Source: Cunninghamia lanceolata | Lineage: Eukaryota; Streptophyta; Pinopsida; Cupressales; Cupressaceae | Assembly (NCBI GenBank): GCA_027924645.1 | Contig: BSBN01000445.1 | Location: 5,191,001 to 5,255,000, forward strand | Reading direction: 5' to 3' | Length of the DNA stretch: 64,000 nucleotides | Part shown: positions 55,201-64,000 of the stretch, one piece after another | Layout: every line of letters starts with the position of its first letter | Numbering within the stretch: position 1 is the first letter of the stretch | Notes under the pieces: model-generated | Told to the model about the DNA's origin: nothing | Databases searched by the model: none | What the model saw: the letters and a program-made list of their open reading frames with translations, nothing else | Made by a program: the position numbers and the translations under genes

Positions 55201-56243
55201 ATGAGTCAAACAGAAGTTGTAAAGTCATACAAGGGGATACTTTGATTCTATTTTTGACTTTTGGTCAAACTAGACTATTTTTGGAAGTCTATTTGGTCAA
55301 CTACCTTGAGAGGAGGAGTTCAGAGCTAAAATAGCTCAATCACCTGAGTAGTTATGAACCATCTAATCTAGACCTTTTTCCCTTGCTCGCCTAGCAAATG
55401 GGAGTTAACTATTTTTGGGGTTGAGGATCTCTTTCCAACCTACTCATGCATTAGATAGAGTTCCGTTAGACTGGAGATGACTTCCCATTGCTTTTTGGAG
55501 AGATTTTGTATTATAGGAGGAAAAGCTTATGCTTTTTTTTCTCAGTTCTTGCTTTTATTTTTTCTTTTGCACATTGTAGAGAGAGATTTCAGTATTGTAA
55601 CTCAGCATTTTTTACAGATTTTGATACAGTAGCATTTTATTTTTTAGCATATTTTATAGTTATTGCAGAGGTATTCCTACTATTTTTTAATAAAATCAGG
55701 TGTTTTCCTTCTCAGATTCAAGTGTTGTGTTCTTTTTAAATGATCTTGATAAGAAATTTATTGTGTTTTACATCAAATCCTTTAAGTTATGTCTCATTCT
55801 TTGAAACATATATATAGAAAAGTAGTTGTTTATCATAGGTTGTAGATTGTGCAAGTTACTTTCTTACTTTTCCAAGTTCTGAAGACGTCAGTTTTCCTTC
55901 AACAAAAGTAGAAGTTTTCATGCCTTTCTATGAAATATTTATGTGTTAAGATTGCCCAATCTAAGTTGTGTGAATAGAGTTATTGAGAGATAGTTGTGAA
56001 TCAGATTGGTAAATTAGAGTATAATCATTGGTACATCACCTCTTAGGATCATTTTTAGTTTCATTAATTATCTTTCTATCTCTTTTCCTTGAAAGTACAT
56101 CAGATCTAAGGGGTTTTTAAAGGGAACCAGCTCTTCTGGAGGTTCACTTTCACTATAGACAACCCATAGTCTGAAAGTGATCCAATGTGTCACGGGATTG
56201 TTAGCCTTAGTGCTTAACAAGGGTGCAATTCTTTGTGACAACA
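52271..56243. other. Non-coding LTR-like sequence ending at the Tat junction
   Basis: There are about 4 kb of A/G-rich plus-strand sequence with phrases such as ATAGTCA and ATGACTAT, then a T-rich part (55490-55740) with AATAAAATCAGG, which could hold a polyadenylation signal. The last bases, TTCTTTGTGACAACA (to 56243), look like an LTR end. They are followed immediately by protease sequence of the second Tat element, so this stretch probably includes a long LTR inserted in that protease. The matching left end was not found. Confidence 0.4.
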
Positions 56244-56880
56244 GGATCCATGTCATGTAGGCCGTCCCATCCACCTTCCATCAATGCCTTAAATTCCTAT
56301 ACAACATAACTAAGCTTACAATATATGTTGATCCCCATCCTTTTCCAATACTGCAGCTTCTTGGAAGGACATGACAAAACCTATTGCTTGTATAAAAATG
56401 CCATCAAACCATCCACCTCCAATCCAAAACCATCCACCTCATACATCGATCTATCCAATATCGCATCCACCTCCTCACCATCACCTATCACAAAGATCAA
56501 GATTAAAGCTAGTGACATATGGAGTGGGGAATATGACCTACATGACAAATTTTGTGTAGGGAAACTTCCACCATCCCCTAAAGCATTTGGTGCACCTAGG
56601 ACCAAGGAAATCTCCATGGTTATCATCAAGTGCAAACTGTCTCCAATCTTCGAGTGAAGACACTTAATGGAACAAGATATCCTCAAAGATGTGTCATCAT
56701 GGTTATATAGAGATGAAGATGAAGAACCAACAACTCCTATCCTACCTATCAACAAGTATGGAAAGGGTCTCAACATCGTCAAGAACATGGGTTACAAAGG
56801 ACAAGGTGGTATGGGCCTTCATGAGCAAGGCATTCTTGAACCAATCCAAAAAACTAGGAATCCCTATCATTGAGGTTTAG
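56244..56880 (+). pseudogene. Protease end and G-patch segment of the second Tat element
   Basis: From 56244 the frame gives IHVM, a stop, and AVPSTFHQCLKFLYNITKLT, matching the retropepsin C-terminus seen at 31850-31920. The frame 56325-56657 continues with a Ser/Pro-rich part and SGEYDLHDKFCVGKLPPSPK. 56667-56873 contains the G-patch motif VKNMGYKGQGGMGLHEQGIL ending EPIQKTRNPYH. The active-site half of the protease is missing upstream. Confidence 0.78.
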
Positions 56881-57490
56881 GGTACAGAAAACAAGAGTCT
56901 ACCCCCACGAAACTTGAATATATCTCAAGTGAGGTTGCAAGATCCTTTCCTGTAATTGAGCACACCAACAAAGATGACCATCAAGACTCCTTTAAGGACT
57001 TTGTCAAACTATTCAAATCCTCCATATGCACCATTTATAGCTTCTCAACCACTCCATGACCATCCAACGACCTTCCACTTGCCTATCCTCAACTTATTGA
57101 TTGGGGCCAACAAGGACCTCTGAACCTAAATGTTGCACAAAATGATGAAGCAATAGATGAATTAATGGGGGTTAGAGACCATATACCCCTGGGAGATCAC
57201 AAAGTTGGCTATATCATGGAACTCAACACATCCACCTACTTTGGGGAGACCTCCATGTCTCTTAGTCACAAAAACATAAAAATAAAAAAATGAATCCCCT
57301 ACTGAAAACCACTCCGTGGCACTATTGAATGATGAAAAAGTAAAAATAAAGGACGTATCTCCTAGTTAAAACCTCCCCAAGGCACTAGAAGATGAGAGAA
57401 TGGACCTCCCTGAAGTCCCAGAGCTCTACTTGGAAAGACCCCCAATTTTTTGTGGAGGAATCATAAGAGATGAACCTTGGTACCAAAGAT
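56881..57490 (+). other. Linker of the second Tat element
   Basis: This stop-rich stretch is equivalent to 32500-33223 of element H. YPQLIDWGQQGPLNLNV, RDHIPLGDHKVGYIMELNTS and SHKNIKIK identify it. It has no separate function that I can name. Confidence 0.6.
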
Positions 57491-58330
57491 CACTTTTCAG
57501 GCTGCTTCCCTCACACCAGCAGAACAAGAAGCCTTCTTAGCATTCTTCAAACAATGAAGCCACAACTTTGCATGGACATATGCCTGGGTTAGATCCAGCA
57601 TTAGTGGTCCATCATCTTGCAGTACATCCTGATGCAAAGCTGGTAAAAAAAGATGAGAAAAATGAATCCCCAAGTAGCATTGCTTGTCAAAGCTAAGCTC
57701 AAAAAGCTCCTGGACGTGGGATTTATCCATCCTATTGATTATCCATAATGGGTGTCAAACATTGTTCCCATAGCTAAAGTCATTGGGGGCATCCATGTGT
57801 GTATGGATTTTAGAGATGTCGACAAAGCATGCCCCAAGGATGACTTTCCTTTACCAAACATTGACATTATAGTTGATCTAACAACTGGGCATGAAATGTT
57901 GTCACTTATGGATGGATTTTCTGAGTATAATCAAATTAGGATCATCGAAGAAAACCAACATAAGATGACATTCATTTGTCCATGGGGAAACTACTGCTGG
58001 ATTGTTATGCCCTTCGGCCTTATGAATGCTTGAGCCACCTACCAAAGGGCTATGACTATGATATTCCATGACCTATTCCATAGCATCATGGAAGACTATG
58101 TGGATAACCTACTGGGAAAATCAAAAATAAGAAATGAATACCTACAAGTGCTAGCTAAAATCTTTGACTGGCTAGAAGAATAAAAAGTGTGTCTCAATCC
58201 AAAGAAGTGTCTTCGAAGTCACCTCGGGAAAGATCCTCGGCTACACTGTGTCAAGACAAGGCATCAAAGTAGATCTAGTAAAGGTAAAAGAAATAGTCGA
58301 GATGCCTCCACCAAAGAATCTCAAGCAACT
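57491..58330 (+). pseudogene. Reverse transcriptase of the second Tat element
   Basis: Segments are HHLAVHPDAK, VSNIVPIAKVIGGIHVCMDF, RDVDKACPKDDFPLPNIDII, MLSLMDGFSEYNQIRI, WGNYCWIVMPFGLMNA and MEDYVDNLLGKSK. The second active-site Asp is changed to Asn (YVDN). LNPKKCL and LKQLCSLQEKLQSI follow after frameshifts. It is clearly homologous to 33224-34270 but carries more damage. Confidence 0.88.
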
Positions 58331-58900
58331 ATGTAGCCTTCAAGAGAAACTCCAATCAATAAGATGCTTCATAGCACAACTAGCTAATAAATACCAACCA
58401 TTTCAGCATCTCCTCCGTAAAGGTATAGCATTTATATGGGATGAAAATTGTCAGACGACCTTTGAACAGCTAAAGGAATATCTCGCTACACCTCCAGTTC
58501 TCATACCACCAAAGCAAGGACAACCCTTGTTACTCTACATTTCAACAATAGAGACAATAATAGGGGCATTGTTAGCACAACATGATGATAATGGAAAATA
58601 AAGAGCTATCTACTATATCAGTTGTACCTTAGTGGGATATGATCTCAATTACACACCTATTGAAAGGGCATGCCTTGCAGTCATCTTTACATCTCAAAAA
58701 TTAAGACACTACATGCTCAACTATAAGACAAAGCTCATAACAAAGATTGATCCACTAAAGTACTTATTGTCCTGAGCAGCTCTTACAAGACACATGGCTA
58801 AGTGGTTGATGATCCTTTGTGAGTTTGACATTGAGTATACAGAAAGAAAGGCCATCAAAGTATGGTAATAGTTGATTAGCTAGCAGACACACCAATCCCA
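58331..58900 (+). pseudogene. Gypsy RNase H of the second Tat element
   Basis: Frame 58248-58601 runs from the RT thumb through FIWDENCQTTFEQLKEYLAT, PKQGQPLLLYISTIETIIGA and LLAQHD. After a stop come RAIYYISCTLVGYDLNYTPI, ERACLAVIFTSQKLRHYML and LMILCEFDIEYTERKAIK. It is equivalent to 34271-34740, with the same replaced first Asp (LYIST). Confidence 0.78.
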
Positions 58901-58959
58901 ACAAAGCATCCATTTCTCTCTAAATTTTCAAGTGAGTCCATCCTCACAGTGACACCTAC

Positions 58960-59400
58960 AATAGAATGGAAAATGTATTTTGATGGATCTTATACACACT
59001 GAAGCTTAGGGACAGGAATCCTATTCGTGACCCCTTAAGGAGATTACATCCCAAAATCCTACAAAATAATATTTCCTTGCACAAACAACGTGGCATAGTA
59101 TGAGGCACTTATCATAGGACTCCACATGGCCATCGAATGGAAAATTGAGAAGCTAATGGTTTATGGTGACTCCTAACTGGTCATAAAAGAGGTCAACAAA
59201 GAGTACAAGACAAAAGATGACAATCTCAAGTGCCATACAAATGGATGGTTAATGACTTCAAAGAATATTTCCATGAAATCCAATTTGAGCAAGTCCCAAG
59301 GCTCAACAAAAAAGTAATAGATGCCATGGCCACTATAGGATCTTTTGTAGACATGAAGAAAAATAGCTAGTGGTGTGAATTTCTCATCAAAGAATTGCAA
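58960..59400 (+). pseudogene. Archaeal-type RNase H of the second Tat element
   Basis: KMYFDGSYTH (first Asp), stop, LGTGILFVTP, SYKIIFPCTNNVA, stop, YEALIIGLHMAIEWKI (Glu), LMVYGDS (second Asp), stop, and DAMATIG (last region). Five or more stops interrupt it. Its place after the gypsy RNase H confirms the Tat lineage. Confidence 0.8.
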
Positions 59401-59430
59401 CAACTAGCCTATGATGTTCCATAATCTGAA

Positions 59431-60713
59431 TTGGTATACGACATTGTTGGTCCCTATCCCCATGGTATTAAGATATCTATCACTATCTCCATGAAAACAT
59501 CCTTCCACCTGATCTATCATTTGCCCAACATTGAACATTCATTCGTCGAACCTCCTGTTTTACCCTTATCAGCAACACATTATACCGAAAGAGTCTTGAC
59601 AGTACCCTTCTATGGTGTCTCAATTCTTAAGAAGCTAAAACAACCTTACAAGATGTGCATGAAGGTATCTGTGGGGCACACTATAGCGGACCTACCCTCA
59701 TGAGTAAGACTATGAGAACAGGGTATTATTGGCTGACATTAGATAATGATGCACACCAATTTGTGAAGAAATGCCTTCCTTGCCAGCAACATGGAGATCT
59801 CATCCATGCTCTGTCACAAGAATTGCAACCCATCACGAATCTGTGGCCCTTTTCATAGTGGGGGATTGACCTCATTGAAAAAATCCATCCACCATCATCC
59901 AATGAACATAAGTTCATCATCATAGCCACCGAATACTTCACTATGTGGGTGGAAGCCATTTCACTCACCTACACCACTAGAATCCAAATAGTTAAATTCA
60001 TCCTCCACTACATCATATGTCATTATGGAATCCCCCTCACCATCATCACTGATAATGGGAAACCATTTAAAAATCAAGAAGTCTGCACTCTTTGTCAGAA
60101 GTTTCACATCCAACATCACTTTCCCACTCCATATTACCCTCAAGGTAACAGTCAAGCCGAAGCTTCAAACAAAACCATCCTAAGAATCTTGAAGAAGATA
60201 GTAAATAAAGCTGGCCATGACTGGCACCTGTAGTTTAACCCTGCCCTTTGGGCCTATAGAACTAGCATTTGTACCCCCACAAGATCCACTCTGTACTTCC
60301 TCGTATTCAGTTCCGAAGCCATTCTAGCCATCGAGGTCGAGCTCCCCTCTCTTAGAATTTCATTGCAGAATCTCATTAATGAGGAGTATCAGGTTGCACA
60401 TCTGAACGAGCTAGAACTCCTGGACAAGAAGTGCACATCTCAACCATTTGCAAGCCTATCAAAATTGTCTCCATAGAAGCTATAACAAGAAAATCAAGAC
60501 CTACCGGTTTGAGATAGGCGACCTTGTCCTCATGGAAAATCAGAGAAATTTATAGGAGTGACACAATAAAGGCAAGTTTGAACCAAATTGGTTGGGATCC
60601 TTTGTCATAATAGCCAGTTACGGATTAGGAGCCTACTAGCTAGAAACACCTAAGGAGTCACCTCTGGTGAGCCAATGAACATCATGCATCTCAAGAAATT
60701 CTATTCTTGACCC
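59431..60713 (+). pseudogene. Integrase of the second Tat element
   Basis: The zinc part has DVHEGICGAHYSGPTLMSK-like residues, RTGYYWLTLD and VKKCLPCQQH. The core has WGIDLIEKIHPPSSNEHK (first Asp), ATEYFTMWVEAISL, IPLTIITDNGKPF (second Asp) and YYPQGNSQAEASNKTILR (Glu), so the catalytic triad is still readable. The C-terminus has PNWLGSFVIIASYGLGAY and MNIMHLKKFYS. The start of this stretch (59431-59640) is a degraded linker. Confidence 0.85.
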
Positions 60714-60727
60714 ATCAGATATCCCAA

Positions 60728-60800
60728 TATAAAATTAAAAAATTAAAAAAGCAAAAAAGTAAAAAATATAAAAAAATCAAAAAATCAAGAAAAACCAAAT
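60728..60800 (+). repeat. A-rich tract after integrase
   Basis: Runs of AAAAAATTAAAA and AAAAATCAAAAA follow the integrase end directly, as in element H at 36540-36625. Confidence 0.7.
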
Positions 60801-60809
60801 GCAATAAAG

Positions 60810-60883
60810 CCATCCAATGGTGAAAACCACTTCAGTGGGGCCTTGGATAAGTACCATGGTGAAAACCTGTTTCAGGTGCCATG
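60810..60883 (+). repeat. Two covarying hairpins, GAAAACC core
   Basis: Unit 1 (60810-60845): CCAA with TTGG, GGT with GCC, and an inner stem CCACT with AGTGG around the core TGGTGAAAACCAC. Unit 2 (60855-60883): CATGGT with GCCATG outside and CCTG with CAGG inside. The stems differ in sequence from those of element H but keep the same fold and the same unpaired GAAAA. Confidence 0.78.
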
Positions 60884-62952
60884 AGTAGTGGCCAATTCCA
60901 CCATCTAATAAGTTCTCGCCTACACCACCACTTCATACCACTTCCATCACATGGCTTGGTATTGCAAACGTTCAACGTCAAAACTCCCACCCTTCATCAC
61001 CCATCCAAGGCAAATTCCTAGATAAGTGGATCCTTGTATGCCCTCCTTGTATAGCAAAAAATCCAAAAATCCAAAAAAATACAGAAATCTAGAAAACCTA
61101 AAAAAATAAAAATATCTACAAAATCCCAAAAATATTAGAAAATACAAAATCCCAAAATCAAAAAATTCTAGCATTCATCCCACATCATTATTATCCAAAC
61201 AACCATTCCACATCATCATCACAAATCAGAATACATATCATCACCACCTGCATCTTAATGTGTCTTGATCTCATTGATACAGGGTATGTAGGCAGTCTGG
61301 AATATGAAGTATCCAATACATAGAAACATGAGATGTACCCATCCAACCTGCTTGGATGGTCCCTATCCCCTAAGCTTACAATTGATCCAAATACAATACA
61401 CTCGCTAAGTATACTATCAAAGCATCATCTTTCATGCAAAAATCATCAATCATCAAATCAACGTCAACCACAACTTATGGCATATATCTTTTTTCCCATC
61501 TTTCGACTTTATCCTCCTCATCCATCAAACCCTACCTTAACGGATATATCATTCCTACAATAGGCAGAATCAATCAATTCCACACCTATATTGGAAAGAG
61601 ATACGATGGTCATTTGTTTGGTCAATTGATCTTTTTGATTATTGATTTTATCTTTTGTCCTATTCAAAGATCATTTCAAAACTACCTTGATCTCTATTAT
61701 ATGTTGTTCTTGTAGGTTGTTCTCATTACTCCAATTTGGTATTCATATCTTGTGAATTGTAGGGTTGGTTCTAGCATATTGATCTCCTTTTGCATCTAAG
61801 GCTCATCATACCTTTTGTGTACTAAAGGCTTATGTTATGGACTCCCCTCGTTCACTTAGACAAGGTTGTACTATCATGGGTATGTATGGGATCATCCTAT
61901 TGTTTGTGGGTCTAGTCCATGCAAAAGAACGGATATACATCATCACCTTGGTCCTTCATACCTTGGTGAAAATCATCCCTTCATCAACCCTCATACCCCA
62001 TCAAACCATGTGGTTATTATACAAAGAACATCACCTTGGTTTTGCATTAATAATGATAAAGACCTAACCATCCCCCCCACCCTAACAAATCCATCCAATC
62101 CTAACTTCCAATTCTATCCAATTCCATCCTAACCACCCCATCCAATCCTAACCAACCCAACCCAAAAGTGGCCTTATATATGTGTGTCAAGTGACCAAGG
62201 ATACACCGCCCCCAATCTATCTCCTCCTATCCACTAACCCTGCACCCAACACGTCCCCCACCCCTCAAAATGGCTCTAAAAACACATGTATCATGACCAG
62301 CATCATCCATCCTACATACACAGCATCATCATTAGAACATAAATCATATCATAATCATCATCATATCATATCACAATCCCATAATGCATAAATTCATTAT
62401 CCATAACCATCACATAATAAATACCCAACATAATCCCTTCACATAAACATCATAACATCACATTATCACATCATGTCATCTATCTGTCCATGCATAAGCC
62501 ATATCATAATCCACATAATCCACATCATTATCTACATAAGCCACATCATAATCCATCAAAAGCATTTCATAAAACCATCTATATGCATACATCTATAAGC
62601 ATCACATCATATACCATCATCCACAATCCATCAAAACAACATCATCATAAATCATCATAACATCATATAAACATAAAACATAAACATAACTCATAAATAA
62701 TTATGCATACCCATCACATCACATCATAAAACAATACTAAACATCCACATCATAATGCATATACCATAACCATGATCAAAATACACAAAGAAATCCATAA
62801 ACACATAAATATCGCCACCAAAAATCATCATCTCATTTAAATACCAAATATCCATGTACATCCATAAACGGTCATGATACAAAAATGTGCCCAAAAAGCC
62901 AAAATAATCAAAAAGCCTGAAAGTGTATATAATATAACTACATAGAGCTCCC
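60884..62952. other. 3' non-coding region of the second Tat element
   Basis: It contains A-rich tracts (61050-61160), a GGTATGTAGGCAGTCTGG phrase near 61286 like the GTAGGCA hairpin of element H, and a long CAT/ATA-rich stretch (62330-62800). Short ORFs (61837-62067, 62182-62391) have no motifs and are not called. Confidence 0.55.
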
Positions 62953-63900
62953 CTAATGAGAAGGAGTGGGAGAACCAGGAGGAGACCTATGTGGTGCCAT
63001 AGAGGTCTCTACCCCTGTAGCCCCTGCTGGTCATGAGGGAGGTGGCCCCATTGGTGGTTGTCGAGGTGGTTGCTGAAGTGGTTGTTGTTGCAATAGTGGT
63101 TGTTGTACCAAGTGCTGAGACTTCCCTAATCTATGAGATGTAGAAGCTCTTAAATGGCTCCTATAGCTCTCTCGTTGTCCCGTAGGAACCATATGCTCAT
63201 AGAGGGTGTGGTAGTGTTGTACATCTCTCATGGCATCGTATGCCTCCTACTGAACGCTACTCAGCAGATCTCCCAGTCATGCACCCATAGCTTGCCTAGC
63301 CTCATCTCTCTTGTGTTGATAGCGTTGCACCTATCCTTGCCAATGCAACACATGTGTCTGCAATTATCCCTGCAACTGCACAATTTGCACCTATAACTGG
63401 ACTACCTGTTGCTTAGCCTATTGCCATATGACCCACTCTCCATCCATAGCCCCTCCATCCCCACTAGCTCTTCCATCTAGCAAATCCTATAGCCTCTATA
63501 CCTCTAGTCTGGCACTGTCTCGTTCTGCACGGGTGGTGTCAAGCTCTACTTGCTACTGGTGAATCTGATCCTCTAGGCTCACCACCCAAGCCTTCAACGT
63601 ATCTTTGTCCTCCTCCTCATCCCCCCTCCTTTGTCATATTTAGTGCCTAGAAGTAAAAGGAACTATCCTTGAGGGACCTGCACCTGACAAACCTATCGCC
63701 CCCACTGCCATTGCTACCAACACACCAATAGCTCCACTCTCTCCATCTCCATCCCTGTCATCCTCCTCAACCTCAACCTCCTCCTCCACAATGGGCTCAT
63801 CCTCCTCCTCCACCTTAGTTGTACCTGGCTCATCGTCAGTGATGGTCAACCACATAGGTCTCGCCTACGCCCACTAGGTGTCATAAGATGGAGTGGTCCC
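62953..63900 (-). pseudogene. Antisense gene C-terminal part in the second Tat element
   Basis: The minus-strand frame gives an acidic linker (VEEEDEPIVEEEVEVEEDDR, in 63855-63640), a coiled-coil stretch with LEDQIH, LDTTRAERDSARLEV and many Gln, then MRDVQHYHTLYEHMVPTGQR, and a Gln/Pro-rich tail with PPRQPPMGPPPS ending at TAG 62955-62953. This parallels the tail of the antisense PMD gene of element H: acidic linker, coiled coil with TRxERD, Gln-rich helix, YHxLY-like block, Ser/Gln/Pro end. The PMD part itself would lie beyond the window. Many stops show decay. Confidence 0.65.
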
Positions 63901-64000
63901 AATATCCACCACTGCAGACCCTCAATCCCAAACCACTATCTATAAACCCACAAAATTAAGAAATTCCAACTACAAATCCATCTTTAGCGGCCATAAGGGC

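Larger units (their letters stand above)
56244..64000 (+). mobile_element. Second Tat-like element, left-truncated, runs off the window
   Basis: The order is protease C-terminus, G-patch, RT, gypsy RNase H, archaeal-type RNase H, integrase, A-rich tract, covarying hairpins, CAT-rich stretch, antisense gene tail. This is the same plan as element H, with clear protein similarity across all domains, but it is more decayed. It lacks gag and the 5' LTR in the window (cut at 56243), and its 3' LTR would lie beyond 64000. It is not a recent copy of element H because non-coding parts no longer align by eye. Confidence 0.85.

Noticed and set aside
55488..55739. Plus-strand ORF with membrane-like hydrophobic residues
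   Set aside because: It is a translation of T-rich DNA, which always gives Phe/Leu-rich peptide. There is no conserved motif and it sits in LTR-like sequence.

Overview
This window looks like plant nuclear DNA from a very large, repeat-filled genome. The evidence is AT-rich sequence, layer on layer of nested and decayed Ty3/gypsy LTR retrotransposons, no bacterial-style operons, and no intact cellular gene. The mix of old Athila-like and Tat-like elements, several-kb LTRs and a 16.5-kb nested insertion fits a gymnosperm such as a conifer best. That assignment is inference, because no single-copy gene is present to confirm it.

Layout. 1-2377: unassigned DNA with one possible exon (328-417) and a solo LTR (1124-2053). 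2378-9408: an Athila-like gypsy element on the minus strand (integrase, RNase H, RT, protease, gag, primer-binding site and 5' LTR, read right to left). 9643-10013: a miniature LTR element (TRIM). 10271-18406: remains of another gypsy lineage on the plus strand (gag with four zinc-knuckle remnants, protease, RT), cut by a 2.26-kb LTR-like insertion (15511-17771). 18407-23860: non-coding LTR-like DNA. 23861-26213 and 42708-44218: two halves of a gypsy element (host element G) with an RNase H-like domain placed before the RT. Between them, 26214-42707 is a complete Tat-lineage element (element H) with 1,037-bp LTRs, a CTAAC target duplication, PBS and PPT. 44219-56243: non-coding repeat DNA with microsatellites, a remarkable run of tiled palindromes (49932-50335) and an LTR fragment. 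56244-64000: a second Tat-like element, truncated on its left within the protease and running off the window on its right.

How it fits together. The two Tat elements share a layout: protease, G-patch segment, RT, RNase H, archaeal-type RNase H, integrase, an A-rich tract, a run of hairpins with compensating stem changes, a CAT-rich stretch, and an antisense gene between integrase and 3' LTR. In element H the antisense gene encodes a plant mobile domain (PMD) protein. It has its own TATA box on the minus strand and a leader carrying the same degenerate GCGCATAT array, in the same orientation relative to transcription, as the sense gag leader. The element therefore seems to have been a two-promoter convergent unit. 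All coding regions are now broken, mostly by stops that fit C-to-T decay.
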